NCBI GenBank assembly: GCA_005406025.1
Contig: BGZK01001012.1
Location: 163,575 to 227,574 of the forward strand
Direction: 5' to 3'
Source of the DNA: Eumeta japonica
Taxonomy: Eukaryota; Arthropoda; Insecta; Lepidoptera; Psychidae
Length of the DNA: 64,000 bases
In this document: positions 12,772 to 24,560 of the stretch, piece by piece
Layout: each line of letters starts with the position of its first letter
Numbering within the stretch: the first letter of the stretch is position 1
The notes under the pieces: generated by a model
What the model was told of the DNA's origin: nothing
The model's input: only the letters and a program-made list of their open reading frames with translations
The model's database searches: none
Made by a program: the position numbers and the translations under genes

Positions 12772-13047
12772 AAGGCCATCTATAAATGACGTCACACTTT
12801 GGCGGGGGGCGGTCAACGAAATGTGACAGTGCGCGGCAATGAGCAGGTCAAAACTTTGTGGCGTCAAATCCGAACTAAGAAAACGAAAAAAGGTTTATGT
12901 CTTTTGTTTTGTCCAATATTTAAAGTATTTTGAATAACAAAAATATTGTAAAAACTGCTGTTTTCATTTACATGTGCCCATCTTTGACAAGGACGGGGGG
13001 GATCAAAAACCTTATAATTTATGTGACGTAATTTATGGATGGCCCCC
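12772..13047. mobile_element. MITE with GGCCATC...GACGTCA-type ends
   Basis: The left end reads AAGGCCATCTATAAATGACG then TCACAC. The right end, reverse-complemented, reads GGGGGCCATCCATAAATTAC then GTCACA. The internal G-run after the left end (GGCGGGGGGCGG) has a counterpart near the right end (GGACGGGGGGGATC). This 'GGCC-ATCCATAAATTACGTCAC' terminus is one I recognise from short DNA elements scattered in many insect genomes. No coding capacity. The target-site duplication is unclear. Confidence 0.65.
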
Positions 13048-14430
13048 TAATGCTGTTTGTCCTATATTTTATAACTTTTAACTATAAAAGATAGTTACAT
13101 AATGTATAAATCCTATTAAATTTATAAATGTGAAAGTTTCTTATGTTTAGATGTTCGTTATTCAATCACGCTTTAACGGTGAAGAAAATTATTTGAAACT
13201 ATATCGTGATGTACTTTATAAATCACTACAACATGTAGGCTATAATTTATAAAGATACTAACTTTTGTTCATGACTTTGCTTATGTGATGGTAGAACAAA
13301 TTATTTACTTGGTTATTGGTAACAACAACATTCCAGGGTGCTTCCAGTTTAATATCGGTTTGGTATCGGAATTGCGAACAGGATCGAGATCGGCATCAGG
13401 ATTGATAACGTCATCCTTCAATATGAGACATGAAATAATTCGCTGTATGTCCAAGAGGTAGGAGCCACAAGTGACTTATATACATGTATTGAAAAGAAAT
13501 GATTTAAATCGAGACCAGAATTAGAATCAAAAGCTTAACCGAAACTGCAACTGAAAGTAGTAATAATATCGGGATCGTGGTTAACGGAGTGATCGGTCGA
13601 TATAAATGTTGAAAGATTTGATGTCCACGCGGCTAAGCCGCGGGCTAAAGAGGAAAAAACACTTAAAAAGTAATTTATTTTTCAACAATATTCTTATATT
13701 TTTTTCTTGATTGACTATAACGATCTCCATTTTTTATAGCATTCAAAAAATGGAAAACAGCGCACATACATATATAAAAGGAAAAAATATGAGCGGCCGC
13801 ACATATTTTTTTCCTTTTATGTATGTTCACAAATATCGTTATCATTCGTTCATCGATCTTGAAAATTATTTTTTTTCTTGAAAGGGTAGACTTCCGACGT
13901 TGTGACCCTTCAATTAGTTTCATACGAATTTGCGCATTACATTTAATAAGACGTAATAACGATATTCTTGTAACATGTATGAAAACAAACACACTGCCTC
14001 ATGACGCTCATTGCAAAATGTCATAAAAACATAAATATCAACCATAAACTAATGTAAAATCATGATCCTAAACTTTAGTATGGCATGAAAAAAACCATGT
14101 CAAAAAATCGACTGAGAATAGATACGCCTCACAGGCGTATGTCCCCGTTTTTTCCCCAAGCAAATATGCAGAACTATTTTCAGTGTCGCATGCCCGAACT
14201 AATAAAAATTTCACACGTCTATCAGTCATTCGTTATATTGTTACGAGTGAGTCTATCACTTATCGTTCGAATCTTTGTCGTTCAAATATATTGATTTAAA
14301 AATCGATTGCATGAAATAACTATCTACTTCTGTTATGTTACTAAGTTGCAAGTGTAGGTAACCTATAATTCTGATTTTTATTTGAAAAATGAATATCTAA
14401 TCTATCGATTCTCTTCTTATATAAAATATG
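13048..14430. other. Non-coding stretch with a degenerate hexamer tract and a hairpin
   Basis: From about 13345 to 13590 the minus strand carries a degenerate 6-bp-periodic series of GATCC/CGG-type words (for example GGATCGAGATCGGCATCAGG on the plus strand), related to the tracts at 22.74 and 28.04 kb. At 13764-13826 there is an imperfect hairpin with a GC-rich loop, reported as a finding. The short frames from 13675 to 14294 have no recognisable motifs. Confidence 0.4.
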
Positions 14431-14431
14431 T

Positions 14432-14526
14432 AATTATGTACAGTTGTGCATAAGCACAACTGTACATAATTGTGCAGTTGTGCTTATGCACAACTGCACA
14501 ATATATTTTTATCATAAGATAAAAAT
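14432..14526. repeat. Three consecutive perfect hairpins with 4-nt loops
   Basis: Hairpin 1 has 18-bp arms (14432-14449 and 14454-14471), loop ATAA. Hairpin 2 has 15-bp arms (14469-14483 and 14488-14502), loop TTAT. Hairpin 3 has 9-bp arms (14505-14513 and 14518-14526), loop ATAA. Hairpins 1 and 2 share the CAGTTGTGC/GCACAACTG core. All arms are perfect. Confidence 0.9.
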
Positions 14527-14589
14527 GCCTTGTTATAAATCCCAAACCTTAACGTTTGTAACAGTAGAGAAGTGGTGACACATGACTCG

Positions 14590-14945
14590 TGTCTTGTGCT
14601 ATTCAACAATCCCGATCCATAAGACATACTTATTGTGGACAAACCCACAAGTACAAACCCAAAAATAGTAAAGAAGAAATACCATCAGCACCATCTTTAT
14701 GGCTGGTGTACTGCTACCGTTTACTTCTTAAGTAACTTTCTACCGCGTGCTGTAGGGCTCTGGAATGACAGCATCAGCAGTATTCCCAGTGAATTACGAG
14801 AAGAGGGTGACGAGCGTACTTCTTTCTGAAAGGCCGGCAAGACACTAATATTTTTTCTGGGTTTGAGGATGTCTATTGTCGACGCTGACTATCTATTTGA
14901 TGGTAGTGCACATTCGCGTTTGACCCTTAAAAATCCTATAAAAAA
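14590..14945 (+). pseudogene. 3' end of a LINE ORF2 (C-terminal fragment)
   Basis: The frame at 14635-14829 contains FLPRAVGLWND followed by a serine/proline-rich stretch. It matches the C-terminal 'FxPR(T/A)xxLWNxLP' motif of non-LTR retrotransposon ORF2 proteins in insects. After its stop, AGGCCGGCAAGACACT and the following TTCTGGGTTTGAGGATGTCT resemble the 3' untranslated tail seen in related copies near 27.5, 29.7 and 60.4 kb. Only the last part of the protein is left and no reverse transcriptase core lies upstream, as expected for a 5'-truncated insertion. It is not functional. Confidence 0.55.
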
Positions 14946-15735
14946 TTGAATTAAATTCTAGCAAATAAATTTATTTTAAAATAACAAAATATGAGTATTA
15001 AAAATGCATTTAAACTATCTTAAAATTATTTTAGTTTTTAAATACGGTATGGAATCGATTAAATTTTTTTAGAACAATTTTGCCTAAGCGCATGCCGGCC
15101 CATGCTGAGTATAAGTTTTCGAAGCTGTTACTACACAAGAAATGCACTACAAATCAAAGAACTACGTTGTTAGACTTTACTGAGTTTCCCGCATAGAATA
15201 GGTATAAGTACTTTGGTCGCCTAGAACTAGAGAAACAAATAGGTATGTCGACTCTTACTCTTTAACATGTGGAAACTATAATGCACTAGCGAAAGAGCGT
15301 ATCTCCAAGGTACTTAGGTCCTTTTGTTGAGAAGCGCCGGTTTTTGGCAATAGCTCAAAACGATATATCCGATCATGTTCAGAATAATTTTTTTTGAAAG
15401 TATTTATTACGCGTAACCTTCGTAATTTTTTCTTATGTTTTGGATATAACATTTAAAAAATAAAGAGTGGAGACACAATTTCATCTAATTTCAGAGCCAT
15501 TATTTCCGAATATATTTAATAACTCACAAAAATGCTTATAAACCTTGAATTGCTTTTATAAGAACTGGTAAAATATGTGCCAAACGTTGATGTTTGTTGA
15601 AAAAAAGGTTTTTAGCTATTTTTGCATGTATTGAGTGCCCCCTAGAAATATTTATTCTTATTATTTAACTACCAACTTAAGTGGTGGCTTATACAAGACA
15701 CCTATAGTCCAAATTTCATTAAAATACATCTAGTC
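14946..15735. other. AT-rich stretch, nothing supported
   Basis: No gene or repeat I can support. Confidence 0.3.
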
Positions 15736-15845
15736 GTTTTTCAGTAAAATGCGTGTAACATGCGGACGGACGGACGGGCAGACAGGTGAACGGACGTGAT
15801 TAAGCTATAAGGGTTCCGTGGTTCAGAACCCTAAAAACAATAAAT
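15736..15845 (+). repeat. 3' end of the GGACGGACGGGCAGACAGG repeat
   Basis: CGGACGGACGGGCAGACAGG, then GAACGGACGTGATTAAGC, then TATAAGGGTTCCGTGGTTC and AGAACCCTAAAAA. This is the typical GACGGACAGAC...AAGGGTTCCGT...GGAACCCTAAAAA end of a very abundant lepidopteran dispersed repeat, better preserved here than the copies at 1-2.7 kb. Confidence 0.6.
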
Positions 15846-18800
15846 GAAGGACTAAACAGCGCCATCGTTTTTTAATAATAACTATGTTAAATTCGTCAAA
15901 ATGCTCACTTATGTAATTTTTGAAATGGAAAATAGATTTAACTTTTATACGTAGCTATTAATTAAGATTTAAAATTAAAAACTCCGTCTCCAGAATCGAA
16001 TAAAAATACAAGTATAACCATAAAGATATTATGTCAAAGACATTATTATCCATTACATATGTTTTCCAAAATGTTTAAACACAAAGTCAGCGTCATGTTG
16101 TACATAGCTGCCGTCACACTTACTTAATAACTAACGGGGGCCATAACGTTTTTCCTTACGTGATGATTTCTGCCAACTATCACCTTCCGCAAACCGCGTT
16201 AAGTAAGGTACTTCGTTTCAATAATACCAAATATTGGGCTTAACTTGTAGTTACAATAAAAAACCTAAGCGAATATTTCATGTCTTTATGTTGTAACAGG
16301 ACACGGAAAATATCTACTCACTTATTTGAGTCGAGACTAGGAAAATATAGCATCATAGGACCATCATAGCAAATATTTTTATTCATTAAATATGGCTTAC
16401 AAAAGTGTAACATTTAACGCCACGGTAAATTGTCAAATAAAATATAAATAATTCATTAGACACTTTCAAATTTTTATTAACATTTTTAGCGTTCTTTATT
16501 TGACGATATATTAAAAAAACATCTTAACATTACGTTATTAAATTAAAGGTAGAAACATTGTAACAATAGAAATATAATATCGTCCCATCGCAAAATCTCT
16601 ATACAAGGTCGCAATAAATTCCGGGTGGCGCCCGATCGGCAGTGTATCCTCTTAGCCATAATTAGGGCGGGCGGAGTCTTATCCCGGATTTCCCTGTTCC
16701 CGTGTCTCCCGTTGTCCCGCCCTCGTTCACTTAAATTTTGCCCCACGTCTGATTCCGGTGCGCTTATCTTACAACGATTTTACCTCATTTTTATGGTAAT
16801 TACAGTTTTATCGTCACCATTTAATTCAATTTAGCCGCGCGCCCCCATAAATCACGAGGAATGTTTTCGTGTAAAAAATATTTCCTCTGTTGTAATTTCT
16901 ATTGAGTTTTTAAACCAGGCCATTTTTTGCATCGACTTTACGTTTGTCGTTTAATTATTATCTGGTTATTAGCCATTGTGAGTGGACAATTTTTATGTAT
17001 TTTTCTATTATAAAATTTAATATTCTATTAATATTTTCCAGGTTACAAATTTAAAAGCTCCATTTTTTATGGATGTAGGTAGATTAGAGTTTCATCTAGA
17101 GCAACATAGTTGATCTCCTCGGAGAGATCTGTTAATAGTTCAAATATACTTACATAATAATTCTTCACGGACATAATCAAAGAATCATAATACACAAGCA
17201 TAAAAAAAAAATCTGAAATAATCACAAAACACTATAATAATTTTAATTACACTCGACGTGGTGCCTTCTATGTTCACATTGAATGTGACGGGTACATTTT
17301 TTAATACGCGCTTGCGGGACTCTATATTATTTTGCCACAGCATCGTTATTATGTATATACCTCTGTCTTCTGCTTCACTTCCGTGGCGACAGAATAGCTT
17401 TTTTTCCCCTTTTCTCTACGTTAGATGTTTCTTCTCTTACCTGAAAAGAAATGTGCTTAAACGTGACGCGTCCTTGATTTCGCTCTCAAGCTTCGTCCAA
17501 CTACCAATTATCGAATTTTCGTCTAAGAAGCTTCATTTCAATAATTAATCGCTACTTAAATACGTCACCTCGTGAAAAACTCGAGCCGAATACTTACGTC
17601 AAATCGACTCAAGACGAAAGGCATCCACGAAAAGCTCGAACAACTATCTCAATAACAGCCCAAATATTTACGATTATTTATACGTACCCATAAATAATCG
17701 ACATGTCCTCGTATAAATTCGTATTATTGTTTCTCTCCGGCCATAAACAATTACGGGGCCGTCTTTCGTCGCGGTGCAAGCCTCAAATCGCGATTCGCTC
17801 CGCCAGACGTCCGCGCGCTCCGCGGACATCGGCCGCGATAAAGGCGTATTTATTGCTGTTAGCTTTCCCTTATTCGTCTATCTCATAACCTTGGTACTTC
17901 TGCCCGAACCGTCTTTCTTATTTGTTCCGTAGATGGATTCCGATTAAAACAATACGAAAAACGTTCACCGGAGAGATACAGTAACCTTGCCTAGAATACG
18001 GATAGCGCTTTCGAGGGGGCGTCGTGGGTAAGCTAGGGTCCGCGTTGAGTTGATTGTAGGCGTAAACTGATCTAATGGTCTCGAATATTTTTTATTTTGA
18101 AATATATATAGACTACAAAATATATAGTTTAAGCAATCGTTCCGGCTCGTGTTACATCGTCGAGCGAAATATTTCTTGACAGCTTACAAATATCTAACAC
18201 TGTGGTCGGTCCGGTCTTGACTTATGGTTAATCATGTCTCCATCGATCCATGCTGAGCCTGCGTGTTGAGGTATGATCTATTTTTTTTAGTCACTTCGTT
18301 CGCTGACATGAAATCTGTACCCATTATGAGTACATATACAGAATAGTAAATAGTATGGCTAAAAGAAACCTAAGCAACGGCTGACCTTAAAGTCCAGTCC
18401 CATAACTTCCCGCTTTGTTTAAAGCAACAATGTTCTCGAGCTTCGAAAGCGCTAAAATCTTGTATCTCACTTTTTCGAGTTCAAAATCATCAGCAATTTT
18501 TTTTTTATTTTACACATATAAAAAATTGACTAATTGTTATTTTTCAAACAATTGGTCAAAGATATCTTTTAAACGAAACAACTGATTTGAACAAGATTTG
18601 CAGTATTTTGTATTCAAATTGCATTGGTATTTTAAAATTATTATAAAAAATCGTCGTTCATGATATCTTTCAAAAACATTAATCGATATGCATTAAGTTT
18701 ACACGTTTGATACTATTTCACTAAGTATAGAGTTGATTAGGTAGTATTCGAATCAGATCACTTCGATAGTTCTATATAATTATTTAAAAATATTTTTTTT

Positions 18801-21800
18801 TTCAGTTTTTGTTAAAATCGGCACTAAATGCAAATTCAATAAAGTGCCTTTGAATGCCGCTACTCTAATCGATATTACGATTATTAATTAGTTTTCCGAT
18901 TCCCTTATTTTTTTTCCAAATTTTAATTTTTTATGCTATAATTTATTATTTAAAAATAAAATCAGAATTATGCACACCATCTTCAAACCTCATTCAGGTA
19001 AAACACTACATAAACGATTATAAAATTTTTTTACTAACCAATCTATTAAATTATTGTTTTATGCAACATAGAGACAATCTTCACCTATACCATTTCTTAA
19101 TCATTTTTATTTTAGGATAGTTCTATTAAAATAAATTAACTTACCAGACAAAAGACATGAACATCGTTTATAACTCTTTATTTAGCTCCGGCAATCTAAA
19201 TCACAAAATACCCCTATTTTTGTTAACGTAAATACCGAGTAATACCTACTTAAGCCTGTATTCCGCTTACGCGGTGTTTACGCGCTGTCGGTCCGCCGTC
19301 GAGTTTACAATTAATTTTCACGCGTGTAGATAATATTTAATTTGTGTACTGTTTAAGTGTTTCGAGAGGCGGGGTCACGTGACCCCACTGCAAATGCGAT
19401 GGGCATGTTCCGTTTGACGTCACGCAGTGAAAGGTCGTCACGTTTGTCCTCGTGGACATTAGGAATTCAGACGATCGCGTCTACGATAGGGTCCATGACG
19501 CGCGTACGGTACTGTCTGCGCGTCAGCCACGACGCCGGATAGGTTTGCGTCAGAAATGTAAGGACAGAGGGCGAAGTCCGATCGCTAGTCACGACTAGTC
19601 GAGTATCCCCAATTTAGTTTAGTGGATTATTTTTTGGAACAAAGCTAGTTCGTAGCAACGCTAGTTCGTACATTTTAGTGGGTACGTACTGACATTACGG
19701 AATAAATAAGGGGATGTTGAAGAAACGATGCACCGATATGCACGTTCATTTCTGCAAGGCGGACGGTGTCAAAAGGGGATATGTACAGTAATATATAATA
19801 AATCAGAGATATAGCCGATCAAATCAAGATTTGTAAGGAATTGCAATATATCGCAGATCTATGGTAAATTGTAACTAATATATATCCGAAAAATTACAAA
19901 AAAAACCATATCATTGATTTAATTCAGTTATTTTTTGCCATTATTTCTTCCCGCTTTCTTGGTTAACCAACGCGTCACGCACGTCATTTCACTTTAAGTC
20001 ACACGAAGTTCACGCCGCGCCTCGCACGTCATATTGTGTCGTGTCATATCGTAAGGTCAAACCACGTCGCGGTCAATATAACGGCTTCGCTTATACAGAC
20101 TAAAAAAACACAGAAAATAGGCTGCTGGACTACAAGCCATCTTCTAAAAATTGCTTTACGTAATAGAGTAAAAATCGTTCTTCGTGATTAGCTTCTCATC
20201 ACACTACTGAGATTATACTCGCCCGTAATATTTTCATTTCTTATAGAGAAACTAGGTCCTTAAGTTCTCCTCGCCAGTGAAGACGATCTGGTGCCAGCTG
20301 GCGGTAGTTCTCACGAATGCAATGACAAAGTCCAGAACTTAATAGATTTAAAGTCTCTTTGAAGCACGCAACAAACGGTTTGACTTGACTTTAGTTATAA
20401 ACGCATTGATTTTCGTTTGTGGTCATGGCTGAATAAATACCAGTTCAAGCAACGTTCCTAGTCACTGGCCTATGACCAGTCTTTCTTCTTAGATAGTTTA
20501 GGGCAATAATGTTGCTTAATATAATAAATAATGATGACAATACTAATCGTGTGATTTGTTTATTATGTTAATATGAGATCTACAAAAATACAGTATAATT
20601 TTTTTTCACCTGCACATTAGTTTATATTATTTTGTATTATTCAAAAAATGTCATTATTACAAATAAGGTTTTTCAATTTTCTTAATTTAGACAATTTTTG
20701 TTCAATCCATAGAGCGTCTTAGTGTCCCTCAGTGCGCGATTCCCGCTCATAGGCGGACATTTTTTTTATATAATATGATTTCAAATAATAAAATCCAATA
20801 ACTATTGTTTTAGGACCTAAACATTATTTTATGGCTAAAAGTAATGGTTTTCAGGACAATTCGACGTAGTTTTTTTTTTTGAAGTGAAACGTCCTTAGAA
20901 TCGTTGTGATTTCAAACCGGATGCAACGGAAAAAACGACAGGTAAGAGACACAAATACAAAAATGTGTAGGATGAAGCCGGGAAAGAATGAGACAGAAAT
21001 ATACATACTATTTCCTTTTTGTGCCATGCTTCGCAGCATCCCCACTCCCGTCTTCTAAGCATAGTCGTCCGTAATTAGTGAGCCAGAGCGAGAGAGCAAA
21101 TGTCGGTGTGTATGTATATTGCACACTGTTTAATGCTTACTTGTATTTGAGCATTTAACGTGTGTTAGTATATGTGGAACGTGAACTAATACTACTGTAC
21201 ACTGTATGCGGCTGCGTATTACAGCTTTTTAGTAAGAAGTCAGCGTTGTGTGTTATTATTTAACAGTGTTTGTCAGTATTTTAATATCTTGTTGTGCTAA
21301 ATAATAAATTTTATAAAATGCCGAAAACTAATGCCGAAATGTGTCGTCAATATCGATGCAAAATAAATGAAAATAAAATTAAATATCATATGTTGAATAA
21401 AATATCTTTTAAAATTAATCAAAATACTTTCATTTTTAAACAAATAAACTTCGTAATTATCCTACCTTTGTTATATATATTCATCTCATTCTTTTGTCGA
21501 TTTACTGAAGTTTCACTTCTATCGTGTGTGAATCGCACACACACCTTTTTTCATTTTAGCAAATAAAATAACAAACTACAAGAAAACTAACTTGACCAAC
21601 TACGTCAACTTGACACAACGTTCGACAGAACCAACGACAGAACCAGCGACAAAACCATTTCGTCAAATTCATCGACAACCGCATGCCACGTCACACCCGA
21701 TAGTGGCTGACGTTCGAGATGCAATCACCTCTGTCATCCACGAGCGCTTTGTCCGGCCCCTCCCGCGGATTCATCTTTGCTTTTAAGTGTGATTTCCTTA

Positions 21801-22735
21801 TTTTCTGTTTTATACCCTTTACTGGTATACCCCGTTTCAGCGTCGATTTCGCTTCGGCGCTCTAAAACGAATTACGTTTATTTTAAAAGGCGGAGCGGGG
21901 CGGGGGGTTTCTTGTTACCAACTTCCGTAATGGAATGTCGGATGATGGCGTCCCGATTAAAAATGAACGAAAAAAAACTCCCTCTGAAAAATAACTCCAA
22001 TAAAGCGTAATTAAAGTGAGCCCCTCTCATCGGATACGATAAAATTCTAAGTTCCAGTTGTCATTCATGCAAATTTGATATTGGAAATCGTATCAGATCG
22101 TTTCGAAATAATAAAATCTACGATGTAAATATTTTTTTTAGGAATTCACTCGTGAATTCAAAAGCTCGCTTTCACTTTGGTTGACGACACTTTCAATCGC
22201 GGTTTTGGCGTACAATCGCTCGTTATTGACTCATACTCAAAAATGAAAACGGTTAATTTGTTTTAAGTAATAACAACTATTGGAGGCTCCACGAACTTCG
22301 TTAGACCTAAATATTAAATACGTCATATATTCATAATTTAACTTGTACGTATAAATATATTTTTAAAGAACACTAAAAATCTAGCTAATACACGACATTA
22401 CATTCATTAAATGAACTTATGATGTAGCCTACATTATTTTACCAATGGAAGCAAATTGTAATTCATCTATTTAAGGAAAATGCTTCCATCCTTTTAATGA
22501 CTGGGTTTTTAAAGGGAAAAAGGGGACTATACTTTGTTGAAGTTACAAAATAATAATCCTTTTATATTATAGTGGTCACCCGCCCGCCTCGCTGGTCGTA
22601 AATTTAAATTTATTTATTTTATTTATTATTGAAACGTGTCCACGACTTTGCTGCCATGGACACAGAATGAAATCCTTCATCCGTTGTATCGGCCGATTTA
22701 TCTGTCATTTTTAGTAGCGATTATGGTTCTGTTTT
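15846..22735. other. Long stretch without supportable genes
   Basis: AT-rich DNA with local GC-richer patches (about 16615-16730, 17755-17835, 19255-19545). None shows a splice-bounded exon or recognisable protein. At 19371-19386 a 16-bp perfect palindrome GGGGTCACGTGACCCC contains a CACGTG E-box. Frames at 17258-17548 and 21294-21786 have no motif I can name. The stretch looks intergenic or intronic. Confidence 0.3.
19371..19386. promoter_or_regulatory. Perfect palindromic E-box site
   Basis: GGGGTCACGTGACCCC reads identically on both strands and holds a central CACGTG, the class of site bound by bHLH and bHLH-PAS factors. It sits in a GC-richer patch (19255-19545). Whether it is bound is inference. 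No gene start is visible next to it. Confidence 0.35.
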
Positions 22736-22740
22736 CTATG

Positions 22741-23151
22741 TCAATTCTGGTTCCACTGCCGGGTCCGGTCCCCGTCCCGCTCTCGATTCCAACATAGGTC
22801 GCGATACCGATTTTGGTCGTCCCTTGAGCATTAATGGTAGTGGATATCAAATTACGATTTATACTGCAACTGCGAGAAAAATTTATGTTAAAAATGAAGG
22901 GATTCATTCTATGGGATTCGTTTTACACATTCGTGTAAAAAGCGGAACGGAACGGGACTTTGACTGTTAGATGCGAAATCACTTGGTTTTATGATTGATA
23001 TAATAGTATACTTATTTAAATGTCAGTTGCATTATAAATCGTAATTTAATATCCACTACCATTAATGCTCAAGTGAGGACGAAAATCGGTATTGCGACCT
23101 ATGTTGGAATCGAGAGCGGTACGGAGACCGGATCCGGCAGTGGAACCAGTT
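22741..23151. repeat. Inverted pair of a degenerate hexamer repeat
   Basis: The segment from 22741 to about 22873 returns as a near-identical reverse complement from about 23022 to 23151, with a 150-bp spacer. Landmarks shared in opposite orientation include TTGAGCATTAATGGTAGTGG, ACATAGGTCGCGATACC and GGTTCCACTGCCGG. Within each arm, words such as GGTCCGGTCCCCG and CTCTCGATTCC form a 6-bp-periodic tract. Read on the minus strand it encodes a GTGTGPGSGT-like peptide (frame 22698-22907), which I take as a by-product of the repeat. Confidence 0.85.
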
Positions 23152-23159
23152 ATCGTTTT

Positions 23160-24315
23160 TGTAACTATTATGTAAATAAATCATTCAACTCAATTTAATG
23201 AATCAAAATTTATTGCAGGTATTCAATTAGTTTCTAATTTTACACACTGTTTATAACATTTTTCTTTTTGTTGTATTACATTATGAAGCTCAAATGACAG
23301 ATCGAAGAATTATTTGGACAAAAAATTTACCAACCGTTAATCATATTGACGTTGTTTCAAAATTAAAGTCGTCAGATGGCAGCTTATATATATAATTTTA
23401 ATAATTAATTAATTTTCAAAAACAAAAGTGATAATATTTTTTTAGTTGCTGATGCCGGTAGAGCAAGCAATTAGATATGAAATGATATATAATTTATGTG
23501 TAGTAATTGTACAGTTTTTTTCTAAAATGGGAGGTAAACATCTTAACCTTAGCGTATTAATATATATGACATTACATAATATCTAATTATTGTTAAATAT
23601 ATTGAATAATAAAAGAACGTCCAGATATTGTGAGCCTGTTTGCTTGGCGAGCTATTGAATCGCCCGCGCAGAACTAGAGCGCCTTATTGTATTGAGCCTA
23701 TACAGACCCCCAAGTCATCACATACATCATATGATGAATCTGGGGTCTTTAAAAGAATAATAAATGGAATTTTGTATCAAATCAGTAATGATAAAATTTG
23801 AATTCTAATGTTATAACTGAGATTATCTATATCTAGAGCCGACTAGGATTACAAATGCTTCGTCCACCTGTCTTCCATTATGTACTTCAAAATTGTAGGC
23901 ACTAGATGACATTATAAATAACGCACAAACTTTTTTTGTGTTATATCGCATTTTTCCAGGGAAAATATCTATATAGTTTTACTTGAAAAGCAAAACCTTA
24001 TTCCATCGCAAAATGGCATTAAAATTGTTTTCGAGGTGGAAATACACCAATTTATACTAATATATTAAATAAAGCAATTAAAATAAATGATATACATGAA
24101 AATAAATCGCAGCCATAAAAGGGACAGTTATGAAAAGGACGCTGCTTTCGTAACTTTTACTACATCCCTTTCTAACACATTACACAGGAGCATAGATTTG
24201 AATGTCAAGATACGCGCTATCGCGCGGTCTCGATACTTCTTCTGGCACCTAGAAAATGTGCCAATTGTTAAATTAGACATAGTTTAGACTACAAAGAAAT
24301 ACGCTTGTTAACTGT
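23160..24315. other. AT-rich stretch, nothing supported beyond small palindromes
   Basis: At about 23705-23752 an imperfect inverted repeat (AGACCCCCA...TGGGGTCT around CATCATATGATG) is present. Otherwise I see no feature. Confidence 0.3.
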
Positions 24316-24319
24316 GCCA

Positions 24320-24560
24320 ATGAGAGCCATAGTGGTTCATTGGTTAAGAGCGTTGTTATCGAACCAAAAGTTCCCAAGTTCGATCCTAACTATGAGCGAA
24401 CTGATCAATAAGTGTTCTCACTTAAATCATATAAGGGCAACTCTTTTCTCTGAGAACATTTCAGGACGTCAGATCTGGACGTTATTATTCTATTGGGGCT
24501 AACAGTCAGTAGCCACCCGCATTAGGCCAGCGTGGGGGGTTTAAGATCTGAATATGCGAA
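24320..24560 (+). mobile_element. tRNA-derived SINE, copy 1
   Basis: The head reads GCCATAGTGGTTCATTGGTT (A-box-like) and AAGTTCGATCCTAACTA (B-box-like). It is followed by a body that aligns with the SINE at 26.87 kb in the same order: ATTGGTTAAGAGCGTTGT, a TCCCAAGTTCGATCC region, AAGGGCAACTC, GAACATTTCAGGACGTC, and GTGGGGGGTTTAAG near the end. The open frame across it (24305-24502) resembles the one in copy 2, which is explained by shared repeat ancestry. Confidence 0.65.

Noticed and set aside
22698..22907. Gly-Thr-rich minus-strand frame
   Set aside because: It is the by-product of a 6-bp-periodic repeat that is present as an inverted copy next door.
24305..24502. Open frame resembling the one at 26859-27056
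   Set aside because: The similarity is explained by both being copies of one SINE, not by a gene family.
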